Below, in pieces: positions 14,696 through 22,312 of a DNA stretch of 29,797 nucleotides; the first letter of the stretch is position 1, and each line of letters starts with the position of its first letter. The DNA comes from a candidate division WWE3 bacterium. GTDB taxonomy: Bacteria > Patescibacteriota > WWE3 > UBA101185 > UBA10185. The DNA lies in contig PXDX01000056.1 of the NCBI GenBank assembly GCA_003564915.1, positions 1-29,797 of the forward strand, written 5' to 3'. Made by a program: the position numbers and the translations under genes. A model generated the notes under the pieces. It did no database searches and had not been told where the DNA came from. It was given only the letters and a program-made list of their open reading frames with translations.

Positions 14696-15298
14696 ATGGC
14701 TAGAATTACAGGACCGAAATGCAGGCTTTGTAGAAGATCCGGAGTAAAACTATATCTAAAAGGAACCCGATGCTTCAGTGATAAATGTGCTATTGAGAAA
14801 CGTTCTTATGCGCCCGGTCAACACGGCAATCGAAGAACAAGAAGATCTGAGTATGGGGATCAGATGAGGGAGAAACAAAAAGCCAAGTATATTTACGGTA
14901 TTTTGGAACGTCAGTTGAAGCGTTACGTTTCGGAAGCTCTAAAGTCCGGCGGCGTCTCCGCAGAAAACCTATTTGCAATACTTGAATCACGTTTGGATAA
15001 TTTAGTCTATAGAAGTGGATTAGCAGTTTCCAGGCCGCAAGCGAGACAGTTGATAAGAGCCGGAGTTTTTAAAGTAAATGATAAGATAGTACTAACCCCT
15101 TCTTATAGGGTTCAACCCGAAGATATAATTGAACCGGTTGATTTTTCAAAAGTTCACTTACGAGAAGGATTTATCCTGCCTGAGTGGTTAAAGGCTAATG
15201 TGAAAGAGCGCCAGATCGAGCTTTTACGTTACCCAACGTTGGAAGATTTTAACGAAAACTATGAGATACAGCAAATTATAGATTTTTATTCCAGATAA
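14696..15298 (+). CDS. rpsD: 30S ribosomal protein S4, zinc type (uS4)
   Basis: S4 nucleates 16S rRNA assembly and in many bacteria represses the alpha operon. The start at 14696 gives 200 aa beginning MARITGPKCRLCRRSGVKL. Zinc ligands Cys9, Cys12, Cys26 and Cys31 are all present. The S4 RNA-binding domain is seen in ESRLDNLVYRSGLAVSRPQARQLIRAG. An in-frame TTG at 14663 inside rpsK is rejected as a start. Confidence 0.97.
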   Translation: MARITGPKCRLCRRSGVKLYLKGTRCFSDKCAIEKRSYAPGQHGNRRTRRSEYGDQMREKQKAKYIYGILERQLKRYVSEALKSGGVSAENLFAILESRLDNLVYRSGLAVSRPQARQLIRAGVFKVNDKIVLTPSYRVQPEDIIEPVDFSKVHLREGFILPEWLKANVKERQIELLRYPTLEDFNENYEIQQIIDFYSR

Positions 15299-15317
15299 TA
15301 AAGAAAGGATTTTGAAT

Positions 15318-16241
15318 ATGATAAAACCAATCGATTTAAAGATAAAGACCGTAGAGGAATCTGCCCATAAAGGAGAATATACGTTTGAACCTCTTCCTAG
15401 AGGATATGGGCATACCATGGGAAGTGTATTAAGACGGGTTCTTATGACATCCGTTGAGGGTGCAGCTATAACTCAGGTCACGATCAAAGGAGTAAGCCAT
15501 CAGTTTTCTACAATTGAAGGTGTAAAGGAAGATGTAGTCGAGATAACCTTGAATTTGAAGGATATTTGTCTAAAAAGCTATTCTGCGGATCCGGTTATAG
15601 CTACTTTGGATATCTCCAAAGAAGGTTTGATAACTGCAAGTGATATTGAGTGTCCTGCAGATCTGGAAATAGTAAATAAGGATGCTCCTATAGCTACAAT
15701 AACCAAGAAAGGAGTCGCGCTTCAGATGGATCTTATGGTAGAGAAAGGATACGGATTTTCTCCTTCGGAGGAGAGGGAAAGCAGCAAGAGCGGAGTGATA
15801 ATTTTGGATGCTCTATACACTCCCATACTCAATGTTTCTTATTCGGTTCAGCCCACTAGATTTGGTAAATCAATTGATCTGGATAGATTGAACCTTACCG
15901 TTGAAACGAATGGCGCGGTTTCTCCTAGAGAAGCGGTTTTGGAAGGATCACGTTTGATTAAATCCTTTTTTGAGAGATTGATTCTTTGGGACGAGGTTGA
16001 GGGGATCTCTCAAGAAGGTCTGGAGAAAGTAGAAGAAATTGAGGGCTTGGTAAAAGAAAAGGTTTCCATAGATGATCTACCTCTTCCAACCAGAACCATT
16101 AATGCTTTAAAAAAGGCGGACATCAACCATCTTCAGGATTTGGCAGATAAATCGGAAGAAGATTTGCTTGACATAAAGAACGTTGGTCAAAAATCAATTG
16201 AGGAAATTACCGATTTGTTAGAAAAGGAAGGATTGTCTTAA
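15318..16241 (+). CDS. rpoA: RNA polymerase subunit alpha
   Basis: Alpha dimerises to scaffold RNA polymerase, and its C-terminal domain contacts UP elements and activators. The start at ATG 15318 (preceded by AAAGGA) gives 307 aa. The N-terminal domain shows FEPLPRGYGHTMGSVLRRVLMTSVEGAAIT and the C-terminal domain LPLPTRTINALKKADINHLQDLADKSEEDLLDIKNVGQKSIEEI. Both domains are present, so UP-element recognition should be possible. A TTG at 15312 is an alternative start, adding two residues. Confidence 0.97.
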   Translation: MIKPIDLKIKTVEESAHKGEYTFEPLPRGYGHTMGSVLRRVLMTSVEGAAITQVTIKGVSHQFSTIEGVKEDVVEITLNLKDICLKSYSADPVIATLDISKEGLITASDIECPADLEIVNKDAPIATITKKGVALQMDLMVEKGYGFSPSEERESSKSGVIILDALYTPILNVSYSVQPTRFGKSIDLDRLNLTVETNGAVSPREAVLEGSRLIKSFFERLILWDEVEGISQEGLEKVEEIEGLVKEKVSIDDLPLPTRTINALKKADINHLQDLADKSEEDLLDIKNVGQKSIEEITDLLEKEGLS

Positions 16242-16245
16242 GAAC

Positions 16246-16614
16246 ATGCGCCATCGCATGAAGGGTAAGAAATTGGGGAGGGACACTCCCCACAGAAGAG
16301 CACTCAGGCGCAATCTGGCGACCTCTCTTATAGAGGAGGGTTCGATAGTTACTTCATTGGCGAAAGCAAAATATGTACGTCCTTATGTTGAAAAACTCGT
16401 TACTCATGCGAAAAGAGGGAACAGAAACGATTACGCAAAGGTAAAGTATCTAAAATCCAGGTTAACAACCGATGAGTCGGTGGCAAAACTCTTGAGGGAA
16501 ATAGCCCCAAAGTATACGGATCGCTCAGGCGGATATACAAGAATCACCCGAATAGGGGAGAGAAAAGGAGATAACTCCCCTTTAGTTAGAATATCTTTTG
16601 TAGAGGGAAAGTAA
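16246..16614 (+). CDS. rplQ: 50S ribosomal protein L17 (bL17)
   Basis: L17 surrounds the tunnel exit. The 122-aa product starts MRHRMKGKKLGRDTPHRRALRRNLATSLIEEGSI and ends GGYTRITRIGERKGDNSPLVRISFVE, both characteristic. It closes the alpha-operon order and is followed after 3 nt by rplM. Confidence 0.97.
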   Translation: MRHRMKGKKLGRDTPHRRALRRNLATSLIEEGSIVTSLAKAKYVRPYVEKLVTHAKRGNRNDYAKVKYLKSRLTTDESVAKLLREIAPKYTDRSGGYTRITRIGERKGDNSPLVRISFVEGK

Positions 16615-16617
16615 TTT

Positions 16618-17058
16618 ATGAAAATAAGCAATCGTACTTATATGGCAACGGAAAACAGTAGAGAGCCCGATTGGCATCTACTTGACGCAAAGGGTAAGGT
16701 ACTGGGTTATTTTGCCTCTGATGTTGCTAAAAAGCTAATAGGAAAGCATAAAGTGGATTTTACACCCCACGTTAATGTAGGGGATAAGGTAGTGGTTATC
16801 AACGCTTCCGAGATTGATGTTACCGGAGATAAAATGGATACTAAGAAGTATTTCCGGCACACCGGTTATCCCGGAGGTATAAGATCCTTGAGTTTAAAGC
16901 AGATGATGGAAAAAGATCCGACCAAAGTTATAGAGAAGGCTGTAAAGAGAATGCTGCCGCAAAACAAGCTTTTAAAGAAGAGAATGCAGAATTTATATGT
17001 TTATCCGGGTTCGGAGCACAAGCACGAAGCTCAGCTTAAAGGAAAGGAGGCCGAATAG
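16618..17058 (+). CDS. rplM: 50S ribosomal protein L13 (uL13)
   Basis: L13 is an early assembly protein. The 146-aa product has WHLLDAKGKVLGYFASDVAKKLIGKHK, the DKVVVINASEIDVTGDKMDTKKYFRHTGYPGG core and AVKRMLPQNKLLKKRMQNLYVYPGSEH. It is coupled to rpsI as in most bacteria. Confidence 0.97.
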   Translation: MKISNRTYMATENSREPDWHLLDAKGKVLGYFASDVAKKLIGKHKVDFTPHVNVGDKVVVINASEIDVTGDKMDTKKYFRHTGYPGGIRSLSLKQMMEKDPTKVIEKAVKRMLPQNKLLKKRMQNLYVYPGSEHKHEAQLKGKEAE

Positions 17059-17059
17059 A

Positions 17060-17470
17060 ATGCCTAAAAAAGCAAATCTAACTACAGGTACAGGAAGAAG
17101 GAAGACAGCCGTTGCAAGCGTGTTCATGTACGATAAGCCCGGAAATATTATCGTTAATGAAGTTCCCATAGAGGAATATTTTTCTGACCTGCCATATGAA
17201 GTGCAGAGTTGGAAGAAGCCTTTCAATCTTTTGGAGATAAAAAAACCTAGAGATCATTTTGATTTTAGTATTAAAGTAAAGGGGTCGGGTATATCGGCGC
17301 AACTGGACGCTGTCATCCATGGGATTTCTTGGGCTTTGGCCAATTTTAATGAGGATTACGCAGTTGTTCTAAGAAGAGCCGGCATGCTTACGCGAGATCC
17401 TAGAATGGTAGAGAGAAAGAAATATTGGTTAAGAAAAGCCCGAAAAGCTCCGCAATACTCCAAGAGATAG
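17060..17470 (+). CDS. rpsI: 30S ribosomal protein S9 (uS9)
   Basis: S9 places its C-terminal tail in the P site. The ATG at 17060 gives 136 aa beginning MPKKANLTTGTGRRKTAVASV; the frame is open further upstream inside rplM but that part is not S9. ISAQLDAVIHGISWAL and MLTRDPRMVERKKYWLRKARKAPQYSKR complete the family pattern, including the SKR tail. AAAGGAGG lies inside the end of rplM. This is the last gene of the ribosomal array. Confidence 0.97.
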   Translation: MPKKANLTTGTGRRKTAVASVFMYDKPGNIIVNEVPIEEYFSDLPYEVQSWKKPFNLLEIKKPRDHFDFSIKVKGSGISAQLDAVIHGISWALANFNEDYAVVLRRAGMLTRDPRMVERKKYWLRKARKAPQYSKR

Positions 17471-17504
17471 AGACCATCTTTGAGTGACGGAAGCTTCAAA
17501 TGTG

Positions 17505-17780
17505 TTAAGTTTTGAGTCTGTTTTCCACTTCCATGATCTTATTTCTTATCAGCAATAGTGTCTCTAAAATGGTTTCTTTATCCTTTAGATCCGGAATTTG
17601 AATATAAGTCCCATAAACGGCGGTTATCTTTTCTAAAATCTTTATTGGTGGAATTACTTTACCGGTTTCGTATGCGGAAATAGTTTTTCCGGATACCCCG
17701 ATCTTTTCTCCAAATCTTTCCTGCGACATTCCTTTTTTATCACGGATCTTTTTAATTTGTTCGCCGGTGGTTTGGTACAT
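17505..17780 (-). CDS. XRE-family helix-turn-helix regulator
   Basis: This 91-aa protein has an XRE/Cro-type HTH at about residues 6-60 (EQIKKIRDKKGMSQERFGEKIGVSGKTISAYETGK), then a short helical C-terminus rich in Leu, Ile and charged residues (ETILETLLLIRNKIMEVENRL) suited to dimerisation. It is convergent with rpsI and divergent from radC. The promoter is in the shared 59-nt gap, so it may regulate itself and radC. The target is unknown. Confidence 0.85.
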   Translation of the reverse strand: MYQTTGEQIKKIRDKKGMSQERFGEKIGVSGKTISAYETGKVIPPIKILEKITAVYGTYIQIPDLKDKETILETLLLIRNKIMEVENRLKT

Positions 17781-17793
17781 CTAATTTTCATAG

Positions 17794-17822
17794 AATATAC
17801 CCCATTATAATACACGTTGCAA
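17794..17822 (-). promoter_or_regulatory. Promoter of the XRE gene (TTGCAA-N17-TATATT)
   Basis: On the minus strand TTGCAA (17822-17817) and TATATT (17799-17794) are 17 nt apart. The start would leave a leader of only about 6 nt before the ATG, with no Shine-Dalgarno. Confidence 0.55.
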
Positions 17823-17827
17823 TAACC

Positions 17828-17833
17828 TAGAAT
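17828..17833 (+). promoter_or_regulatory. -10 box of radC, leaderless
   Basis: TAGAAT ends exactly 6 nt before the radC ATG. The same TAGAAT hexamer also occurs at 17791-17796. A weak -35 TTATAA lies 17 nt upstream (17805-17810). Confidence 0.5.
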
Positions 17834-17839
17834 GGTGTT

Positions 17840-18541
17840 ATGTCGTCATCCGTTAAGGAAATGCCTTTCAGGGAAAGACCCAGGGAAAGGTTGCAAAAAT
17901 TTGGAGCATCTTCTTTGTCTGATTCCGAGTTGTTGGCAATTATTTTGAGATCAGGTGGGACAACCGCAGGAGTAATTGAACTTTCGACCAAGTTGTTGAA
18001 GGAGTTTGGGAGTTTACGTAAGCTTTTGTTTGCTGATTTAAATTATCTTATATCGATCAGATATTTGGGAGTAGCAAAGGCAGCTAGTATTTGTGCGGTA
18101 GGCGAATTAGCAGCAAGATGTTTCGCCCCGGAGGAGCTTGATCGGCCCGAGATAGATACTCCATTGACTGTTTACGATTTGATACGCCCCCGTATCCTAG
18201 GAAAAGAAAAAGAATGTCTTTATCTACTGAGCTTGGATCTAAGGAACAAGCTGATAAAGATCAATTTAATATCGGTTGGAACATTAAGTCAAGCTCTTTC
18301 GGATTCTCGGGAGGTTTTGCGTACAGCTCTATTAAATAACGCCTCATCCATCATAATTGCCCATAACCATCCCTCCGGGGGCCTTGAGCCGAGCAATGAA
18401 GATCGTCTTTTCACCGAGAGGCTGGCGTTGACCGCGGTACAGATCGGGATAAACTTTTTGGATCACGTGATCGTTACATCCGATGGGCACTACAGCTTTA
18501 AGAAAGGTGGATTATTAAGTTTTAACAATGAAAGGAGGTGA
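17840..18541 (+). CDS. radC: RadC-family JAB/MPN protein
   Basis: RadC proteins are conserved but their biochemical role is not settled; a DNA repair link has been proposed and questioned. The 233-aa product has the N-terminal helical region (RPRERLQKFGASSLSDSELLAIILRSG) and the C-terminal JAB domain with the metal motif His175-x-His177-PSG...Asp188 (AHNHPSGGLEPSNED). All family ligands are present. It starts a plus-strand unit with the TasA-like gene, whose ribosome site lies in its last codons. Confidence 0.95.
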   Translation: MSSSVKEMPFRERPRERLQKFGASSLSDSELLAIILRSGGTTAGVIELSTKLLKEFGSLRKLLFADLNYLISIRYLGVAKAASICAVGELAARCFAPEELDRPEIDTPLTVYDLIRPRILGKEKECLYLLSLDLRNKLIKINLISVGTLSQALSDSREVLRTALLNNASSIIIAHNHPSGGLEPSNEDRLFTERLALTAVQIGINFLDHVIVTSDGHYSFKKGGLLSFNNERR

Positions 18542-18546
18542 AAAAC

Positions 18547-19125
18547 TTGAAAAAACGTTTTTATATTTACGGATCTCTAGTACTTTTAATTCTATTGACG
18601 CTAGGTGTAACATTTGCAACTTTTACGGATAAGGCAAAATTTACGGGAACAACTCTTTCAGTTGCTAGCTCGGATATAAAATTATTGGATGTGATCGGAG
18701 GGGGTACCGATCCTTCCAATCTGGTGGATCACAAGCAGGGGCCTGTCTTTGCGAACATAACTCCTGAATGGTTCGAAAATTATTATGTTGAGGTATATAA
18801 CAATGCATCGGGAGATCTGCAATTGAGTTCATACGCTGATTATCTGACCGCAAACGATCCCGAAGAATTAAGACAGATAATATATGTTGAGTTATTTGAC
18901 TGGGAAGATACAAATGGGGATGGGATAGCACAGGAAGAGGAACTTACGAATTCTTACGGAGCAAGATCGATAGTTAAGTGGAAGACACAAGGATTTGATT
19001 TGGGGGTTTTGTCTCAAGGTGAAACCAGATCTTTTGTTCTCCGCTTCTTCACGATGAATATTTCTCCTGCAAAACAAGGTTCCAGTATCGTGTTTGATTT
19101 TGAGTTCAGTGCTCTAGGTCTGTAA
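18547..19125 (+). CDS. TasA/camelysin-like secreted protein with SipW-type signal peptide
   Basis: The product (192 aa from TTG 18547) has a hydrophobic segment at about 7-24 followed by GVTFATFTDKAKFTGTTL, which matches the SipW-dependent signal motif (GATYAFFSD-like). TasA and CalY proteins of Bacillus share this layout and form matrix fibres. The body is beta-rich, with the EF-hand-like loop DTNGDGIAQEEE at 121-132, which suggests calcium binding. The start is the TTG eight nt after GGAGG (18534-18538); GTG 18538 would overlap the Shine-Dalgarno itself. A dedicated SipW-like peptidase follows. Homology beyond the signal region and overall size is not certain. Confidence 0.75.
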   Translation: MKKRFYIYGSLVLLILLTLGVTFATFTDKAKFTGTTLSVASSDIKLLDVIGGGTDPSNLVDHKQGPVFANITPEWFENYYVEVYNNASGDLQLSSYADYLTANDPEELRQIIYVELFDWEDTNGDGIAQEEELTNSYGARSIVKWKTQGFDLGVLSQGETRSFVLRFFTMNISPAKQGSSIVFDFEFSALGL

Positions 19126-19142
19126 AAGAAATATTGATCAAA

Positions 19143-19175
19143 GGATGGGCCGGTCTGATTTGGCCGGCCCCATCC
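19143..19175 (+). repeat. GC-rich hairpin before the signal peptidase gene (family member 2)
   Basis: GGATGGGCCGG (19143-19153) pairs with CCGGCCCCATCC (19164-19175) with one bulged base, around a 10-nt loop. No U tract follows. The loop-right arm shares TTTGGC-N-GGCCC...CATC with the hairpin at 1978-2008. The signal peptidase ATG lies 9 nt downstream without a Shine-Dalgarno. Confidence 0.75.
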
Positions 19176-19184
19176 CAAAAAGCT

Positions 19185-19655
19185 ATGAATAAAAGAAAAA
19201 TCTTACTCCTTTTACTAATTGCCTTGGTAAGTATTATTGCTGGTTTTCTTATGTTCAAGAACTATAATTTCTATCTTGTTACCACGGGTTCTATGGAACC
19301 TGCAATTCCTCAGGGTACCATTGTGATTGTGGAAAGCAAGGACGACCTTTCGGTTGGAGACGTAATCACGTATGAAGCTAGAAAGGATGTATTGATTACG
19401 CACAGGATCGTAAAAAAAGATCTATTGGGAAAGGAACATCTTTTTTACACTAAGGGTGATTTCAACGAGGATAGGGATCCAATGCCTGTTAGTACAAAAA
19501 ACGTAATTGGAAAAGTGATTTTTTCATTTCCCTATCTAGGATATGTTTTAATGTTCATAACCTCGCCCGTTTTTCTTCTTTTTTTCTTTTACGTTCCTTC
19601 AGGTTACGCCTTAGGTAAATTGTTAAAAAGATTTGTCAACCCCCCTCGCCCCTGA
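19185..19655 (+). CDS. sipW: Signal peptidase I, SipW (ER/archaeal) type
   Basis: The 156-aa product has an N-terminal membrane segment (about 6-23), the catalytic TGSMEPAI with Ser36, and ITHRIV with His73 in the place of the bacterial Lys; this Ser/His form marks the SipW/ER type. GDFNEDRDPMPV is the third conserved box, and a second membrane segment lies at about 116-136. It follows the TasA-like gene, so it very probably processes that protein outside the membrane. The frame is open to a TTG at 19134, but this extension only translates the hairpin, so ATG 19185 is used. Confidence 0.9.
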   Translation: MNKRKILLLLLIALVSIIAGFLMFKNYNFYLVTTGSMEPAIPQGTIVIVESKDDLSVGDVITYEARKDVLITHRIVKKDLLGKEHLFYTKGDFNEDRDPMPVSTKNVIGKVIFSFPYLGYVLMFITSPVFLLFFFYVPSGYALGKLLKRFVNPPRP

Positions 19656-19661
19656 TATTCT
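19633..19661 (+). promoter_or_regulatory. Promoter of the Clp-like gene (TTGTCA-N17-TGA-TATTCT), leaderless
   Basis: TTGTCA (19633-19638) and TATTCT (19656-19661) are 17 nt apart, with TGA directly before the -10. The -10 ends 6 nt before the ATG at 19668. Confidence 0.7.
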
Positions 19662-19667
19662 TAATTC

Positions 19668-22226
19668 ATGGATAAACTGCCTTACCGTCTTATCGAGCCT
19701 TTCTTCTGGTGGTCCTTAAAAGCGCCCAGAAGAATTTGGACGGTTCTAAGAAGGGTTCTAATTCTGACCAATCACGAAGTGGGATTTACTTTAAGTATCC
19801 GCCTTCTTTTTGTACCTTTTTTTGGAGATTATACTATTGCGGGAAGAATAATCGGCTTTGTGATTAGAATTTTTCAAATTGTTCTAGGTTCCATTCTTTT
19901 AATTATCTTAATTGTTCTAATGTATACAGCTCCTGTGGCATGGTATCTTGTTCCTTTTGTTCTTATTTACTATCTACGGGGCTATGCATTTTTTATCTTT
20001 TTGGTTGTTTATTTGTTGAGGGTTTCTCTTACTTCAAATCTCCCCCGAAAAAGGATCTCTGAATCCAAGCCCGAAGAATATCTCTCAGCAGTAAGACCGC
20101 AGTGTTTTGACCTTTTAGAGAAGACCAAAAGTACCGGATCTCTTAGTCCCTTTTTAACAAACTATGATGTATCCTTTCTCCTGCAAAAAGTTGAGTTAGA
20201 TAAGCCGGATTTTAAAGAAACCATTGAAAATTCAACGGATTTTGAAATATGGAAGATCTTACGTAAATCCTTCGATGTTGCAAAGGAACATGATTGCAGG
20301 TACGTGGAGATCGAACACGTCTTTTATGCTCTACTGAATTCTGTCCATGATATTGATCGCATTTTAATGTCATTTGGAAGCTCCATGGATATCATAAAAG
20401 AGGGATTGATATGGATTGTAGATGAAAGAGAACGGCTCTCACAAATATTCTTTTGGCAGGAAGATTATCATCTTGATCGCTTGGGAGGATTTGGTCGTGG
20501 TATGACCGGAAGGGTTACGCCTAATCTGGATGCCGTGTCAACTGATTATACAAAATTAGCCAAAAAAGGCTTGATTAGAGGAATTATTGCGCATCAAAAG
20601 GAGATTGAGCAGATTGCCGATATCCTTTCCGGCTCTGAAAAAGTAAATGTCTTAATAGTTGGTCAACCCGGAAGTGGGAAAACCTCCATTGTAAAAGGAA
20701 TAGCAAAGTCCGTTGTTGAGGGGACCGAGTACGAAAGGATACAAAATAAACGTATAGTTAGCGTAGAAGCGGGACGTTTGGTTTCAGGCGCCAGATCCCC
20801 GGGAGAGTTAGCGGAGAATTTTAAGAAGATCATGGACGATGTGCATGGTTCGGGAGATATAATCTTGTTTTTTGACGAAATTCATAATCTGGTTTCCAGT
20901 ATCTCCGGGGAAGCTTCTGATATTGCCAGCGCATATTCTATTTTAGAACCATATCTTACAACAGGCAAAATTCAAGTATTAGCTGCTACCAACAGGAACA
21001 CTTATCGAAAATACATAGAACCTAACGGAGCTTTTGCACGTCTCTTTAATGTCATTGATATAGAGCCTTCTACTCTTGATGAGACCGAGGAAATACTTAA
21101 GCACCTCACACTAAATATTGAAAGGGACGGTTATGCTTTAGTTACGCTTCCGGCTATAAAAAGGATCGTTCGTTTGTCGGATAAGCTGTTGTTTGAGAGA
21201 GTATTTCCCGATAAAGCCGTTGATATGTTGAATCGTTGCGTGCAGAGTGTGTCTAAAGATTCTCGTGTAGTTAACTCTGATCTTGTTTCAGAAGTGCTAT
21301 CTAATGTTACTCATGTGCCGGTAACGTCAATTTCTGAAGAGGATTCAGAAAAGTTACTGAATTTGGAGAATATTATGAAAGAAAGGGTAATAGGTCAAAG
21401 CCATGCAGTGAAGCAAGTTTCCTCAGCTCTGAAGAGAGCGAGAGTTGGAATAAGAGATGAGGATAAACCGATGGCAAGTTTTCTTTTTGTTGGTTCTACG
21501 GGAGTTGGAAAGACAGAAACCGCTAAAACTCTGGCAGATGTTTACTTTGGCGCCGAGGATAAGATGATCCGACTTGACATGAGTGAATATCAGCACCCTG
21601 ACAGTATAAACAGGCTATTGGGCAGTCCTAATGAAGGTGGTAAGGGACTTTTGACGGAGGCTATCAGAGCAAATCCCTTCTCCGTAGTTCTTTTAGATGA
21701 GATAGAAAAGGCTCACTCGGAAATACTTCTTACTTTCCTGCAAGTTTTGGATGACGGGAGGTTAACGGATTCTTCCGGTATGACGGTAAATTTTTCCAAT
21801 ACGATCATAATTGCCACCAGTAACGTAGGAACCAGGGAAATCCAGGCTGTCGCAAAAAGAGGCGGAACTTTTAATGAGATGGAGGAAGCTGTTCTGCACG
21901 AGGTACGTTCCCACTATGCTCCCGAGTTTTTGAATAGATTTTCAGGATTGATAGTATTCAATCCTCTTTCTCCTGAAGATGTGGAAAAAATAGCCCGAAA
22001 CCTTCTTTCATCCGTTGAAAAACTGGCCCGAGAAAAAGATATAACACTTACTTTTTCGGATAGCTTATTGGAGCGTTTGGTAAAAGAAGGATATGATCCT
22101 GAATGGGGTGCCAGACCTTTAAAAAGAGTCATAGAGGATAGAGTGCAGACTTATTTGGCCGAAAAGATATTGTCCAAAGAGGTTGTTCCTGGAGATTCCA
22201 TAGAACTCACGGAGGAAATATTCTAG
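19668..22226 (+). CDS. Membrane-anchored double-AAA+ ATPase of the Clp/ClpC family, degenerate pore loops
   Basis: The 852-aa product begins with two or three membrane segments (about 61-118), then a Clp_N-like region (about 140-250, with RYVEIEHVFYALL), AAA1 with Walker A GQPGSGKT (332-339) and Walker B ILFFDE, and AAA2 with Walker A GSTGVGKT (609-616), Walker B VVLLDE (673-678) and Arg in PEFLNRF. There is no ClpB-type middle domain. The AAA1 pore loop, normally GAKYRGEFE, reads GARSPGELA; the AAA2 loop, normally GSPPGYVGYEEGG, reads GSPNEGGKG. The ClpP-docking [LIV]G[FL] loop is not visible (about 719-745). It likely hydrolyses ATP in a membrane complex, but classical threading and ClpP partnership are doubtful. 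It is expressed separately from a leaderless promoter. Confidence 0.9.
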   Translation: MDKLPYRLIEPFFWWSLKAPRRIWTVLRRVLILTNHEVGFTLSIRLLFVPFFGDYTIAGRIIGFVIRIFQIVLGSILLIILIVLMYTAPVAWYLVPFVLIYYLRGYAFFIFLVVYLLRVSLTSNLPRKRISESKPEEYLSAVRPQCFDLLEKTKSTGSLSPFLTNYDVSFLLQKVELDKPDFKETIENSTDFEIWKILRKSFDVAKEHDCRYVEIEHVFYALLNSVHDIDRILMSFGSSMDIIKEGLIWIVDERERLSQIFFWQEDYHLDRLGGFGRGMTGRVTPNLDAVSTDYTKLAKKGLIRGIIAHQKEIEQIADILSGSEKVNVLIVGQPGSGKTSIVKGIAKSVVEGTEYERIQNKRIVSVEAGRLVSGARSPGELAENFKKIMDDVHGSGDIILFFDEIHNLVSSISGEASDIASAYSILEPYLTTGKIQVLAATNRNTYRKYIEPNGAFARLFNVIDIEPSTLDETEEILKHLTLNIERDGYALVTLPAIKRIVRLSDKLLFERVFPDKAVDMLNRCVQSVSKDSRVVNSDLVSEVLSNVTHVPVTSISEEDSEKLLNLENIMKERVIGQSHAVKQVSSALKRARVGIRDEDKPMASFLFVGSTGVGKTETAKTLADVYFGAEDKMIRLDMSEYQHPDSINRLLGSPNEGGKGLLTEAIRANPFSVVLLDEIEKAHSEILLTFLQVLDDGRLTDSSGMTVNFSNTIIIATSNVGTREIQAVAKRGGTFNEMEEAVLHEVRSHYAPEFLNRFSGLIVFNPLSPEDVEKIARNLLSSVEKLAREKDITLTFSDSLLERLVKEGYDPEWGARPLKRVIEDRVQTYLAEKILSKEVVPGDSIELTEEIF

Positions 22227-22297
22227 TTTTTAGGTTTTGAAGTTTTAACTTAGTCCTTGTTGTCCAGGTTATCAACCATATCATTCTTAAGATTACG

Positions 22298-22306
22298 TGA
22301 TAAACT
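22298..22306 (+). promoter_or_regulatory. Extended -10 promoter of prfB, leaderless
   Basis: TGA-TAAACT ends 6 nt before the prfB ATG. The identical nonamer lies before recJ (26508-26516). No good -35 is seen. Confidence 0.55.
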
Positions 22307-22312
22307 CTAGTC

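Noticed and set aside
16275..16580. GGGGAG/CTCCCC hairpins at 16275-16291 and 16555-16580 in rplQ
   Set aside because: Both lie in strongly conserved codons (LGRDTP and ERKGDNSPL), so the pairing is probably a by-product of coding.
19134..19184. 17-residue N-terminal extension of the signal peptidase
   Set aside because: It is encoded by the hairpin at 19143-19175 and contains Pro and Trp before the basic membrane anchor; ATG 19185 gives a normal signal-anchor start.
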